Assembly: GCA_030272155.1 (NCBI GenBank)
Contig: CP126203.1
Coordinates: forward strand, 3,472,001 to 3,536,000
Length of the DNA: 64,000 bases
Source: Tetradesmus obliquus
Taxonomy: Eukaryota; Chlorophyta; Chlorophyceae; Sphaeropleales; Scenedesmaceae
Direction of reading: 5' to 3'
In this document: in pieces, positions 49,352 to 62,700 of the stretch
Layout of the letters: every line of letters starts with the position of its first letter
Numbering within the stretch: the stretch's first letter is position 1
Made by a program: the position numbers and the translations under genes
The notes under the pieces: generated by a model
Told to the model about the DNA's origin: nothing
The model's database searches: none
The model's input: only the letters and a program-made list of their open reading frames with translations

Positions 49352-51690
49352 GTTGAGGTGCTGCCGCTGCCTGCAGGCGCTGCTGTTGTGCCGAGGCATC
49401 GCTGCTGCTGCAAATGCCGCCTGGATAATGGGACCCGCTCTGCAGGTCTGAGCTGGTTGTGGTCTCCTGCAAGTGCATGGTCAACAGTATGAAAGGGTTT
49501 GTTGCAGCAGCAGGATGCCTGCAAGAGTGAGTGGAGGTGCTTGCAGCTACTGGATGCTGAAGCAGCAACACTGCTGATAGTTATACAGCGGAACAGATCT
49601 AATGGGCTTGTGTATGTATGTTTGCATCAGCTGGATGATGCTGGCATGCATGGTGCACAAAAGGCAGACCCGGAAGCAAGCAGCAGGTGAAGGCGCCAAA
49701 CTCATGGAACTGCAGGTTTGCACCATGCAAAAGAATCATTGCAATGCCGGTAAGCAATCAAAGTCACTGAATCACATTTCTCTTCAAGGGCGAGGCAACA
49801 CACTCCTGGGGATACACGCAGCTGCTGTCTCGCAACTCCAGTGGCACCTCGCCATGCTGTACGATAATAAAATTCGACATACCTGTGAGAAGGAAAGCAG
49901 TAATCCTACTCTCCAGCTGCTCCCTCTCCTCAGCAGGCGAGCTCAGCCTGCTTGACGACGGTTGAGCCTAAACGGTGTGTAGTCAGCACTGCAATGCCCA
50001 AAAGTGATTTACAAGAGCTTAGATGCAATAAAACAACCCCACGAGGGTTGTGGCAGGCGGAGCGACGTGTGTGCCATTGTCACCGGTCCGGTGACAGAGC
50101 TGGGTGCAGCGACAGCGTAATTGCTGCAATTTTAGGCTCTGACCACTCGGCGCGTTACATTTTCCATTATTTCAGCTTACATATGATCCTCCTCCTGATT
50201 GAAGAGTTCCAGCAGACAAGCACAGGTGTAACCACGGTCAACATGTTCAGTGCACTGTGGCAGCCGTGGTGATGCACGTCCAGATAAAGGTATGGGTGCC
50301 GATACACACTGTGGACGCCTTAAAACGCCAACTATGTGCAATGCAGCACACTACTAGCCATCCAGCAGCCATGGTTACGCAAGGTTGCTGTGCAGTATGC
50401 CGGCACGTACAGGGTGACGGGTCAACCTGTATTGAGTGTGCACACTCAGCGTCCCTGTTCAGTGAATGTAACAGTTACACCCACGGGCTGCACGGAGCAG
50501 TATGCGACATCGACATACAGGTGTTGACAGCCAAAGTGCCTGCTGTGGGTGAACAACGAGCAGTTCCCACCACATCCAATGTATCTTGCGAGCAGCAACA
50601 TACCATGTGTGCGGCAGCGCGCAATTTTGGCACAATCACAAGCCACTTCATGAGGCTTTGACTGAGTATGCTGCTCCTAGTGCGTCCTGCAGCAGCCCTG
50701 CATGGCATGCTAACATGCCAATGCCTGCGGTGCCGATGCAGCACTGTGCTCTTGGTGCCACCAGTGCAGTGCTGCATAGCTCCTGTCAGGCACTGCGCCT
50801 GAGGCGCCCAGCAGTTGCGCAGCCTAGGCCTGCAGCTGCAGCCCAGGGACACTAAAAAGAAACTGCCACAGCCTAGGCCTGTAGCTGCAGCTGCAGCGCA
50901 GGGATACTCAACAGAGACTGCCAGGGCCAGTGGGCATCTCCGGCTTTGTAAATTCACATTCAAATTCAAAACAAACAGCGCCAGCTCCTGTCCAGCTGTG
51001 CAACTGCCATTACTGGGGCCACCTTCATGCTTCATCACTTCATGCTTGTGGTGGTAAAGCATGCTGAACGAGGGCACTGCCGATTGGCAGCTGGCAAAGC
51101 AACTGGCCTGCAAGAAGAAGAAGAGCGACGTGCCAGCACGTCAGATGAACAAACCACTATGATTAGCTTCTTGCTGCTGCTGCATACGAGGCCACTAAGT
51201 CATGCTGGCAGATTGTGGTGACGGCTGGGTCAACACTCTGCAAGCTGCAGGCAACTGCGCAGGCTTGCAAGCAGCATCTGCAGCTGCAGCTGCTGCCGCT
51301 GCATGGTTCACATGTACATAAGCAGCACCAAGCACATCCACCACACCGCATGCAGCGTGACATGCAAGACCTGCACAGCAAATTCCCCTGACAGGCAGCA
51401 ACAACAGCAGCAGCCTCACCTCCAGTGCAACTTCTGCAGTGCAAGTGCCAGTGGCTTGAACGGTGTTGATATCATACAATTACGAAGCGCCAGTGGCTGC
51501 GCCAATGTGCAAATGTTGTAGCCAGCCACTTCCAGCCGCTGTTATGTCAAGATGAGGCCTTCACTCACCAAAGCAGCCCGCGCTGAAGTCCAAACAACTT
51601 GCAGGTTGTGGCGTGTCCCTCCTCGGCTGTGGTGATGGCTGGAAAGTGACGTAATGGTGACTGAGTGATGACAGAATGTTGACCAAGTGA
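49352..51690. other. Unassigned 2.3 kb, oxidase promoter region
   Basis: Contains the oxidase promoter. Open frames on both strands are short or Ala/Cys-rich and show no recognised family. A short tandem duplication of a CAGCCTAGGCCTG-containing segment occurs at 50818-50920. An exon of an unknown gene cannot be excluded, for example the open stretch after the CTGTGCAG at about 51380 on the minus strand. Confidence 0.4.
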
Positions 51691-52385
51691 CGCTCAGATC
51701 AGCCTAGTCAGCCGCCACTCTCTGCACTATCTTCGCCAACGCCTCACAGTCCTGTGTCAGTTTTGAGGTTGGGTCAAGCCAGCTGCCAGCGGAACATTTG
51801 AATTCTTGAAGACGGTTGGTCAGCTGTGAGCATGACCAGTGTGTGACCAAGCTTGCGTCAGGAATGAGGTTTGATCATCCCAGCTGCCATGGACCATCTG
51901 GAATGATGTTTTCATAGATTGGATTCAACCGCCATCTTCCACGTCCGCCTGATCAGGCTGTGACCAATCTTGTGTCAGGAATGAGGTTGGGTCATGCCAG
52001 CTGCCACTGGGACATTTGGATTTGGATGTGACAGGCGTGAGTCAGCCGCCATCTTCCACGTCAGCCTGATCATCAGCCTCTGACCAATCCTGCGCCAGGA
52101 AAGAGGTTTGACCATGCCAGCTGGAAGCAGGACATCTGAAACTGATGTTCGCAATTGGTCAGTCAGCCGCCATCTTCCACATCAGCCTGATCAGGCTCTG
52201 ACCAATCCTGCGTCAGGAATGAGGTTGGGTCATGCCGGCTGCCAGCAACATCCAATTTCAACTACCGTCAGTCAGCCGCCATTTTCCACATCAGCCTGAT
52301 CAGGCTGTGACCAATCCTGTGCCAGGAATGAGGTTGGGTAATGCCAGCTGCCAGCAGGACGTTTAGAAATTGATGTTCGTAATTG
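51690..52385 (-). repeat. Degenerate tandem copies of the end of the unknown gene's last exon
   Basis: About six or seven units of roughly 110-120 bp repeat the segment that encodes WHDPTSFLTQDWSEPDQADV plus the stop in the intact exon (52480-52391). Shared blocks include GCCGCCATCTTCCAC, CTGACCAATCCTG and GAGGTTGGGTCATGCCAGC on the plus strand. They decay with distance from the gene. Confidence 0.88.
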
Positions 52386-52390
52386 GTCCA

Positions 52391-55070
52391 TCAGCCGCCA
52401 TCTTCCACATCAGCCTGGTCAGGCTCTGACCAATCTTGTGTCAGGAATGAGGTTGGGTCATGCCAGCGCTGCTCATCGTCCTCATCATACACCTCATCCC
52501 ATTCTGATGCCTCTGCCTGCGCAAGCGCCACGGCAGAGCCGGCCTGCACAGCAAGATGCAGACAGCGCAGCTGCAGCGTCAGCGCCATCCAAATTGGGAC
52601 GCATCTGCCTGCGTTAGCCCCACTGCAGTGTCGGACTGCACAGCAAAAAGCAGACAGCAGGCAGCAGGCAGTGTCAGCGTCATCCAATTAGAAGTCTCCT
52701 CTTGCGCAAGCGCTACGGCAGGGTCGACCTGCACAGCAATTAGCAGGCATGCACACACAGATAGCAGCGCTCCTGCAGTGTCAGCGTGCTGAAGCGCACG
52801 TATACATGCGCACGAGCAGGGCGCCGCTGCACGCTGCTGCTGCGCAACACGTGTTTCAGATGCTACGGCAAGATAAATATCTGTACACCTCTGACTGGCA
52901 ACAATAACAGATATATGCTACCCCTGGCTTGTAGCCGTCTTTGTGTATGCAGCTTGTTGCTGCTACAGTAAAGGCTGCTGTCATGACCTGCGGCTGCTGC
53001 TGCTGCTGCTGCTGCTGCTGCATACCTGGGCCAGTGCCAGCCTGCCGTCTGCTGCACCTGATGCAGCCATAGATCCGACCCTGCAGGTGGACAAAAAGAT
53101 AGACACAAACCATGGTTTTGTTGTGGCAAACGGTTACAGAGGCCATAATTATGTGATCCGCTGCTGTGTATAGTGCTAAGCAGCACACCGCACTAACCAA
53201 TGCTGTGTACAATGAGAAAGAATAGTTACATGTGGGTCCTGGCACCATCTTGGATGGTATGAGCCACAACAGGTTGAACACAGGTCTGAGACCAGAAAAG
53301 GAGAGTGAGCACCGTAAAACACACTGCACACCCTTGAGCACCAAATCTCTCACCTTATATCCAGAGACGTCTTACTGCGGTGCGCAACGGCACCCCACCT
53401 CACCGGCAGCTTGCTCTAAGACAATGCACCAGACTCACCGCTGGGAGGTTGAGACCACCACTGAGGACTGCTGTGCCACACTGGCCTGCAGCAACCCCGG
53501 CACCCAGGTCACTGCATTGCTGGCAGCGATGGTGGTGCCATCCGGACTGCCCAGCCTGCCTTGAAACATACTACAACAACCTCTGCTGTGTAGCTCGCTG
53601 GCAACACACTACACCAACCTTGTGAACAAGCTGACAGCACTCGACACTACGCACTGCTGTTGGGAGACACTGGGTATGCACCAGACTCACCGCCGCGAGG
53701 TTGACACCACCACTGAGGACTACTGAGCATCATTGGCCTGCAGCAATCCTGGCACCCAGGTCACTGCATTGCTGGCAGCGATGGTGGTGCCATCCGGGCT
53801 GCCCACCCTACCTCCCTTGCTCAGCGCAACGTCACTTCACAATACCCTAGCTGACGCTTTTTACTGCTGTGTATTGTATTGAGCAGCACACCACACGACC
53901 CATTGCTGTGTAGCACACCAGCTACATGTACAAAACTCTACACTTACCGCTGCGAGGTTGAGACCACCACTGAGGACTGCTGTGCCACATTGGCCTGCAA
54001 CAATCCTGGCACCCAGGTCACCGCATTGCTGGCAGCGATGGTGGTGCCATCCGGGCTGCCCACCCTGCCTCCCTTGCTCATTGCAATGGCATCAGATGCT
54101 GCTACTGCCGTGGCTCCTGCAGCAGCAGGCATGTCAGGCATCAGCATCCAGCACCAGCACAGCTGTGCGTGTTGTTTTGTGACCATTTGATGCTTTGTTT
54201 GGCTCAAGACTGCAGGTTTTCTCCATCAAACGGGGGTTGGGAAATGCGCACGACGAGCTGTCATGGCCAAACCCCATGTCTGCTGTACCCTCATGGTGCT
54301 AGGTGACAGAGGCACTGTCTGCTGTTGATAGAGAGTTTGCATTGTAGACGCAAGCAGTGGACTAAAGCTGGCGTCGAAATGCATGCCGTGACTGAGCTGC
54401 CTGCCACCAGCGTGGCTACCGCGACACAGCACACTGCTATAAGGTGATCTTTTGCATGCCCTCACTGCTGCCGCCGCACTCCGCAACACGCCTTTCTACC
54501 TTGGTATGTCTGCGCGTATGAAAGCTCCCCGATCGCCAAAATCGGCTGCTCAACCGCACCAGAGCTGGAGTATTTGGGGTCGTTTTCCGAGGACTTGCTG
54601 CGCTTGCCGTTCAGGTTGGTGTTGCCGTTGCTGTTGTAGTAGCTGTTTCCGTCATTGCCGTTGTTGCCGCGCCGCCTGAAGCGGCTGGGCAGGTCTTGGT
54701 TTGAGCGCGCAAAGGTGCGCACAGTCGTGTCATCTCTGCAGGAAATAACAAGAAAATAACATGTTTTGGAAAGTGGTGAAGAATTTGTGCGCATGCGCAA
54801 GCTGCTATGCCTTGCAACAACTGGCTAGGCCAGAACTAGACAAACAAAGATGCAGACTTGCACAACATCCCTGCCATGATCTTAGCGACTCACAGCAGGG
54901 AAATTGCATATGATTCCGCGTACAGATGATAGTTATGTGCCCTCTGTGCGCCGGCCGCCGCCTCATGTGTTGTAAGCCCGCACCTGTTTGGGTTGTTGTT
55001 GAGCGCATCAGGCTCCACAGTGGCATAGCTGCGCCGCTTTTCTGCATGTGCAGATTCACAAGCGGCAGCC

Positions 55071-55125
<55 letters not shown>

Positions 55126-55699
55126 AAGCAGCAGCAACAGCAGCAGACAGAGGTGTATGCCAGGCTCCATTACTAGGCCTTACATAGTACAGCACTGCTG
55201 TCATCTTGCAGCAGTGTAGTATTTGCCTGCTGCCTTTCACCAGCGACCATTCAAGACACGTTCTGCATGGCTTGAATAAACAACCTTCACAACAACTACA
55301 CAACAACTGAATGCGGCCGCTGTCCGTTCAGTTACACGCACCTGGGGTGGCGAGGCGGTGTATGCCACTGGGGTCTGAGTATGCAATCGCCTCAGCTGCT
55401 TCTGGCGTGATGGCGTGCACAACGTTGTGGGTGTCAGGAGGTGGCATGCTGATGACCCGGGCACTGGCATACGCGTCATCGCTGATGCGCCTGCTGCTGC
55501 TGCTGCTGCTGCTGCCGTTGTCAAGATCCCACAACCTGCCATCTGCAGTATCACTTGAGCTGTCGCTAACAGGTTCCTCTTTTAGGCCCCTTCGGTAGTG
55601 AGCGCTGCCGCCAAGGCTTTTCACAAGAGGATGAACAGGCTGGTTGAAGCTCCTGTTGTGCTTGGCGGGTGCGGCCTTACTGCTGCTGCTGCCGAGCAT
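52391..55699 (-). CDS. Unrecognised low-complexity protein, 342 aa
   Basis: I do not recognise a family. Six exons join in phase with good splice sites: 55699-55342, 55041-54984, 54735-54500, 54116-53948, 53080-53026 and 52543-52391; the total is 343 codons including the stop. Five consecutive phase matches are the main support. The N-terminal third is Ser-rich (SDSSSDTADGRLWDLDNG and a poly-Ser run). The middle has RSNQDLPSRFRRRGNNGNDG and other Asn/Gly/Ser-rich sequence. Next comes an Ala-rich piece with AIAMSKGGRVGSPDGTT, and then a strongly acidic end (EWDEVYDEDDEQRWHDP). No membrane segment or signal peptide is evident, so it is probably intrinsically disordered. The ATG at 55699 is the most plausible start because it follows non-conserved sequence; an upstream exon remains possible. 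Exons 4 and 6 have partial copies. Confidence 0.62.
52690..52735 (-). repeat. Acceptor-side copy of the unknown gene's exon 6
   Basis: Repeats the GTGCAG acceptor and the codons for (A/V)xxAVALAQxE of exon 6, upstream of the intact exon at 52543. It diverges after about 40 bases. Confidence 0.7.
53420..53825 (-). repeat. Two donor-side copies of the unknown gene's exon 4
   Basis: Units at about 53425-53560 and 53680-53825 repeat most of exon 4 (GRVGSPDGTTIAASNAV to VVVSTSQR), with the donor changed or weakened. Both are downstream of the intact exon 54116-53948. Confidence 0.85.
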
Positions 55700-56752
55700 G
55701 AGACGCGAAGCTTCCACCGTTGATGTACATACCAAGCAGCCTGCCGGTGCAACGTCAAATAGCAAACACCACGTCCCTGGTGAGCAGAACAGAGCACTGA
55801 CCAGTACATATGTACTGCTGCCACATGCCAGCAACAGCCTAGTTTTATTTCGGCAGCTCTGGCACGGCCTCACCTGCCATAAGCAATATTACGATGAGCT
55901 TGTAATCAATGTTCCTGGTCTGCTGCGCACAGCTGTTTGTAGACCACCGCCTCTGTAACCTGGTGTGCTCTGAGTGCTGTTGTTGTGCTAGATGGCCGCA
56001 CATTCAAATTCAGTGCATACATCTGCCATTCGATTGGTTCCATACGCGTGACGTTGTCTCTGCTTGCCTTGGTCAACCCGTAATCGGCAAAGTCCAACTC
56101 CCACGGAATCTTTCAGATCCGTGATCAATCACTGCTCAATTGCGGCTCTGCAGCCCGGCTTCAATTGTGAAATACACACCCAAATATTCACCGGCCAGCC
56201 ACTGCATTGGGTATACAAGAACCCTGAAGCCCAGCAAGGACGTTTTGTAGCAGAACCCTATGAGTGTCGCAACTGCCAGTCCACCACAGTGTTGTGCGCA
56301 CCCACCGATGAACGGCTGAGGAGCAAAAAACGCAATCAAGCATCTTACACCTACACAAAGACCGGAGGAGGTGTTGCCATGACAATGGCCACAGCCCTAG
56401 TTGACAGCATCATGGCCTGCGCATGCCATGATCCATCATCATAACCTCTACACCGTGGGCATGGTTGCAGGCACACCACAAACCTTGATTGGCATATTGG
56501 AACGTTCTAGGTCAGGGATTGTATTCAACCAGTCAACCACAACATACTTGGCACAACCCAACTGCTACTAGCAGTAGCTAAGGGTGTCTGTCTGCCTGAC
56601 TGAGTAAGCGTGTCGTTGATTCAACCTGTCAGCCAACACTGCCAGTGCTGGCTGTGACCCTCTGCATCAGCATATCCGCTGTCTGCTGCTGGCACTGCCA
56701 GCCACAGGTGCCAGATTGCTGCTGCCGCTTGCTGCTGCCAGCCTTGCAGGCA
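55700..56752. other. Intergenic: unknown gene 5' flank and ARL16 3' flank
   Basis: No convincing gene. A minus-strand TGTAA (TTACA at 56345-56349) about 400 bases past the ARL16 stop is a candidate poly(A) signal. The 67-residue frame at 56136-56339 has no supporting feature. Confidence 0.4.
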
Positions 56753-58965
56753 TCACCTGCGCTTTGGCTTCCTGCTGGCTGCAACTGCTGCTGCCGCTGC
56801 TGCTGCAGCTGCGGCTGCTAGCCACTTCATGAGTTCTGACAGACCCTGCCCACACAGCCCTGATACAGCAAGCACCTGCGACACAGCACACCAAAAGTCT
56901 GTGGTGGCAGCAGCAGGTGTTGCGGCCAAACCGCGGGTTCTACGCCGATAGACGCAAGTTCCGAATTTTGGCGCAGAACCTGCAGCCATCAGTATCTCTG
57001 TGAGGTTTCAACCGGCCAACCGGCATGCACGTGGTTGATCATCCAGCCTCTGCAATGACAATTGGCAAATGCCGCTGGTGCTGCTGCTGCTGCTGCTGCG
57101 CAGCTGGCACGCACCTGCAGTCGCCCGGGGTGTGACAGCCGCAGGTCATGCAGCCGCAGCACCGTGTCCAGCTGCGACTGGCTAAGTGCATCCGGCTGGT
57201 CTCGCTTGTTGAGCAGCACACACATCGGCTTGTCCTGCAGGGGTGGGAGCAGCAGCAGATATCAATGTCACGGCGTGTGGGCGTCAGCGGCTGGCTGCTG
57301 CTGCTGTTGCTGCCGTGTTTGAAGTTGTGCTTACTGTATCGGCTGCTCAGCGAGCTCAACCCAGAATCTGACACAACCTGGCACATTGCTTGCATTGCAA
57401 AGTTGCAGCGTGTGGGTGTAAAAGCTGCAAGCAGGGTGCCGCAATCCAGTATGCTGACAGCTGCCAGGCTGCTGTCCTCTTGTGCTACAGCATTGTAATG
57501 TAAACCATGCAACTGCATCAGAAAGGTCACATGATCTGCTGCTGTCATGGCCGCTGCATCTGCTGCTAGCTTCGACAGCCGCATCATCGCAACTGCTGCC
57601 CACCTGCAACTGCGGGTCTTGCAGCAGGTCAAACAGCAGCATTGCTGAATCAGCAAGTCTGCTGGGCTGCGCTGCATCCACAACAAACAGCACTGCTGCC
57701 GCCTCCTCATAGTAGTGGTGCCAGATGGGCTGCATCTGGCCACCAACCTCCCTACAATAACAGCAGCAAAGCAGCAAGCAGCACAGTGCAGGTGAGCTGC
57801 GACATGTGCTGCTGCATACCTGTGCATTCTGCTGTGCATGCCCCGCTGCCTGCAAACTCACCAACACACCATCCATACTACTGTAGCGGCACACACCATC
57901 CGTACTACTGTAACTCAGTGCATAACTGCTGTGTAACTCAGTGCATACCAACACAATACATATGTGACGCAACAGATCTAGAATAGTGTGTTGCACTGCA
58001 GCTGCGTCCACGCCAAACATTCGACTACAACTCCCACCTGAGGCAGCCATGGTGGCCTGGGGGAACCACTTCTAACCATGTGAGTACTCATTAGCCTAAC
58101 GTTGCATTGTGCTTGTCATGTGTGGCCTGCAAGTACCTGAGGATGAGGCCTTGGGGCAGCAAGCCTCCCTTGACAGGTGGCAACTTCAGCAGCTCAGTGC
58201 CGGTGGTGGGCATGGTGTCTGGCGGCGGCAGCGGGGCCACAGCTGCTGCACTGCCAGGCCCTTGCAGGAGCGGCGTCCTCCTTGCATGGTGTGCTGCACA
58301 GGATTCATTGAGGCATGCGTGAATGAGCATTCAAGCCGTGCTATTCATGAGAGGTTGGAGGTAAGGACGGGCTGGCACTGCGGAGCAGTTGCTGCAGGGG
58401 CAGTGCCACGCACTGCTGGACACTTGCTGTGAGCCTGGCGCTGTGTATTGATGAGCCGGATGCCGGTGTGAAGGTGCTGCAGCTGCTAGCTGCTTGTAGG
58501 ACATGTACAGACAGAAGTTTGACCCTGGATTGACCAGCACTGGGCTGAGCAGCTGATCATCAGCTATAGCTCAAAATACGCCACTGCAGCTGCTGGCCCT
58601 GTTTCTGTGATGAGTTGCTTCGCTTGGCAGGCTTTGATGCTGTACATGCTGTTGCTGCCAGTCATGATGCTCAGCTCACCGGCTATCTGTCCAAGCAGCA
58701 CAGACTTGCCAGAGCCCTACATGAGCAGCACCATGCAGCACAAGAGCACGACATTACTGTGCCAATACTGTGCTAGATCATAGACAGTATGCCTGCCAAG
58801 ATGTGATTTCATGTGACGATGAGTTACAGCATTTTTTTTCAACTTAAAACAGCATTCAACTGCCCTGCTGCTTCCTACAAGCTGACGCACCTGCAGCCCC
58901 ACTGTCAACACAGTTGCTGCTGCCTCCAGCCATGCATTCGGCTCAGAGCAGAGGCAGCTGCACAT
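56753..58965 (-). CDS. ARL16: ARL16-type small GTPase
   Basis: Six exons: 58965-58891, 58716-58680, 58260-58137, 57751-57604, 57234-57115 and 56875-56753; every junction is GT..AG and in phase, giving 208 aa. It is a complete Arf/ARL-fold GTPase. The P-loop GLQGSGKS is at residues 23-30, split by intron 1. Switch I TMPTTGT is at 53-59, the switch II box VGGQ (with the catalytic Gln) at 81-84, NKRD at 137-140, and the G5-like VSGLCGQGLSELMKWL near 172. Position 2 is Cys, not Gly, so the N-terminus cannot be myristoylated. That, with an IWHHYYEEAAAVLFVVD core, fits ARL16 better than ARF or other ARLs. ARL16 is linked to cilia and Golgi traffic in animals; its role in algae is not established. 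The C-terminus is poly-Ala followed by the basic SRKPKRR. Exon 2 is only 37 nt. No exon fragments were found in its introns. Confidence 0.9.
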
Positions 58966-59710
58966 AACTGCATCAATGATGCAGTTCCTGTTTGCTACAG
59001 AGGACTGGCATGTGCTAAGCACTTGGTCAATGCCTCTCCACCTCTGACATATGGGCAGTACTGGTGCCAGGGGTGCTGCATATGGGCAGTTACAGATGAT
59101 AGACGCAGCCTCAGCAGCCCAGCATGTTTTCAGATCATACACATATTAGGTAGGCATCATGAGCTCAGCATTTTGTTGCCAGCCTTGTAGCATGGGAATC
59201 AGGTGATGTGAATGTGCCAGCACCAGGACAGCCTTGACAACCTGAACTACCTCGACGCGTACGCAGTGCAGCTGTGCATGTGGTGTTTGTGTTCAACAGT
59301 TAAAATTGAAATAAATGGCAGTCTGTTTGGCTCATCACGGTTGATTGCAGGTGCTATGCTGTGCAGTGACCTGACCCCTGCAGTCACTTGACCAGGTGTT
59401 TCGTCCTGACACCTTGTCAAGCACAGTTTCCCCGCATATCAACGTCACTCATTCAGGTTATTTCCTGTGGAGAACAGCTGTTGGTGGTTGGTCTACAGCA
59501 TACAGGATTTTTGTACCATTGCCCTCGATCTCTTGCTGGCGCTGGCTTGCTTCGCTGCGAAAACCAGTTTTGAAGTTTCAGCTGTTGATTCGCCTTCACA
59601 AGTCATCTGTGCCGCTTGAGTTTGAGGTGGAGACAGGCAGTGCTGCAGCATGCCTCGCAGCAGCAAGGTGCCCGCAAGATTAGAAGGGTAGCAAACACTT
59701 GGAATTACAC
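58966..59710. promoter_or_regulatory. Shared divergent promoter region
   Basis: About 745 bases separate the divergent starts of the ARL16-type gene (minus) and the GAF-PAS gene (plus). It must hold both promoters unless undetected 5' exons exist. No specific binding site could be named. Confidence 0.45.
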
Positions 59711-62700
59711 ATGGGCTGCATACAGAGTAGCCCAGCATCAGCAGACAAGCAGGCACCAGACACACCTGCCAAGAACGTTCACCCGGAACACAGCTCTCGG
59801 GAGGTCAATGGAGTTCAAACAAAAGTTGTAAGTGATGATCGTGTTATGTACGGTAGCCTTGCAGGTCGTTCGGTAGTCTCAGTCACGCTAACATGACTAC
59901 GCCTGGTGTCCTGGGTGCTGTCGCGCGTGGCTGCTGCACGATCAGCCCCCCATCAAGGCTGTAGAACATGAACAGCCTGTCGAGCAGTGCCTTGCTGCCG
60001 TTGATGAGCCTTCATCACCTCTCATGGTGGTGTGGAAGGAGGTGGAGGTTCCTCTGCCCTCGGACGAGCAGAACCGCTGGGACCAGCTTGTGGGATACAA
60101 CATCCTGGACACGGTAGGCCAACATGTTTGCGCCTGCAGCTCCTTGCAGACAGCAGCGCTGGATGCAATGAAACTAGACTGTCAGCAGCGGCAGCAGCAG
60201 TAGCAGCAGCAGCAACAGTTTTAGCGGTGCATAGCTTACAAGCGGTGCATAGCGCTTGTAAGCGAAGCATAGCACATCTAGCATGCCATAACCAAAACCA
60301 GCAGCAGCAGCAGCAGCAGCACTTGGCATGCACTGAGCTGGCAACAGCGCTGTCCAGAGATGGCTTGTTTCCGCAATGGCTGCTTGCATGCCAGCCAAAT
60401 TGCGGCTTCGTGCATGCACGTGGTTGAGCATCCCTTGGACGGCGCCTTGGCAACCACACAAAGTTACTGGTGGTTGACGCTTCAAGCATGCTATTTGGAA
60501 ATCAGATGCAGGATGGTTGAGCTGTGCTGTCACTTATGTATGCTGTGTTTGTGTGGTGCATCGCTTGCAGGAGCCTGAGGAGGCCTATGACAGGATCACA
60601 GAGCTGTGCAAGCGCTTGTTCAAGGTCAGCTGCTGCCAGCTTGCAGGAACAGCAGCAGAGGCAGCTTGCAGGAACAACAGCAGAGGCAGCTTGCAGAGGA
60701 ACAGCAGGCACCAGCACAAAGCAAACATCAGGCTGCTTGCATGTTGCAAACACAGCAGCAGCTTTCAGATATACCTGCCAAGCATGCCGCAAACACTTGC
60801 AGGAAGCTTGGCTCTTCCTGTAACAGCACTGCTGCTGCGCAAAGGCATGCAGATGCAACAGCGCATATGATGTGCATTTATCTTGCGAAAGCCTGGCAAG
60901 CAGCGTGCATGATGTGCAGCACGGCACTTGCAGGAACACAGTGCATGCCACGTCGCTGAACGCTGCTGCTCTTGCCATTGCAAGCTGGGTTGCTGGACAC
61001 AGGACATTCAGCTTACAGCAGAGCAACTGGGAACGCAGCATGCAGGCACTTGACAAAGCAAAGCAAGTTTGCATGCACCCCAGCAGGCTGCATGGTGCAA
61101 GGTGCCATGGCTGCAGCAACCCAGCAGCATCTGGCAGTTAACTGACTCTTGCGTGAGCTTACTCTTGCGTGAGCGTCACGGGCAGCTGGAACCTGCACCA
61201 TGCTTCAGCAAGATTTGTTGCAGCACTGGCAGTAATGTGTGGTACATTGCCCAGCAGCCAACACTGCTTCATCTGGTCTCATCTTCCGCCACCACTGCTG
61301 CTGCTGCTGCTGCTGCAGGTGCCCATCGCAATGGTCACGTTTGTGGACAAGGACCGAGTGTGGCTCAAGAGCGTGCAGGGCCTGCCAGGGCTCAAGCAGG
61401 TGGAGCGGCGCCAGTCGCTGTGTGCATGGTGAGCAGCAGCAGCAGCGTGAGGTTCTGTGACAGCACAGCAGCAGCAGGGGTGGGGTTGGCAGCAGGGCCT
61501 GCCGGGGCTCAAGCAGGTGGAGCGGCGCCAGCCGCTGTGCGCATGGTGAGCAGCAACAACAGCTGCAGCAGCAGCAGTGTAAGGCTCTGCGGCAACAGCA
61601 GCAACGGGCATGGCGGCAGCAGCAGCGGGGCTGGGGGCGGCAGCAGCAGCGGGAGGCTCTGCGACGGCTGTTATCTGCCGAGGCACGCAGCTGCTGCAGC
61701 TGCTGCTTGGCAGGGCACTCGGCGCAGCCAGAGCAGTAGCCCTGTCAACCAACCAGCAGCAGCTGTACCAGCAGCAGGCATGGGAGGTCGTGGCGAAAGC
61801 TGAACTCTGTTGCACATGGATGGCGGGCGTTCGCTGCGGCAGCTGCAACCGCATTCATGCACTGTGCGGGCACAGCAGGGTGCAGCATGACTTTCATCAT
61901 TTCACAACTGTCATTTTGTGATACAACGCCTGCTTGCAGGACGCTGCTGAGTTGCTTCCCTGAAGCCTTGGTGGTGCCAGACCTGCGGGAAGACACGCGG
62001 TTCAAGGTGTTCTCAATGTTGTCATTTCTGAAATCATGTCTTTTGTATCGCTTTGCTGCAGGACGCTGCTGAGCCGCTTCCCTGAAGCGCTGGTGGTGCC
62101 GGACCTGCGTGAGGACATCCGCTTCAAGGACTTTCCAGTGGTGGTGGGCTGGCCACACGCGCGCTTCTACGCTGCCGTGCCGCTGGTCAACAGCGACAAC
62201 GTGCGCCTGGGCACGCTGTGAGTAGTGTGCAGCAGTTTGTGTTGCAGTGCTGAGGCAAGGGTTCTGAGTCTGCGTTGGGTGTGGCGTGGCTGCGTGTATG
62301 CAGCTGTGCCGCTGGTCAACAGCGACAATGTGCGCCTGGGCACGCTGTGAGTACAGACAGATTAAAGTGACATACAGTGACATGGCTGGCGTGTTTGGTG
62401 GTGGGCTGGCCACACGTGCGCTTCTACGCTGCCGTGCCGCTGGTCAACAGCGACAACGTGCGCCTGGGCACACTGTGAGTAGTGTGCAGCAGTTTGTGTT
62501 GCAGTGCTGAGGCAAGGGTTCTGAGTTGGGTGTGGCGTGGCTGCGTGTATGCAGCTGTGCCGCTGGTCAACAGCGACAACGTGCGCCTGGGCACGCTGTG
62601 AGTACAGACAGATTAAAGTGACATACAGTGACATGGCTGGCGTGTTTGGTGGTGGGCTGGCCACACGCGCGCTTCTACGCTGCTGTGCCGCTGGTCAACA

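Noticed and set aside
50475-51113. 212-residue minus-strand frame
   Set aside because: No conserved motif, no splice context and unusual Cys/His-rich composition; not enough to call a gene.
56136-56339. 67-residue hydrophobic minus-strand frame
   Set aside because: No start context, neighbours or family; a chance frame in the ARL16 3' flank.
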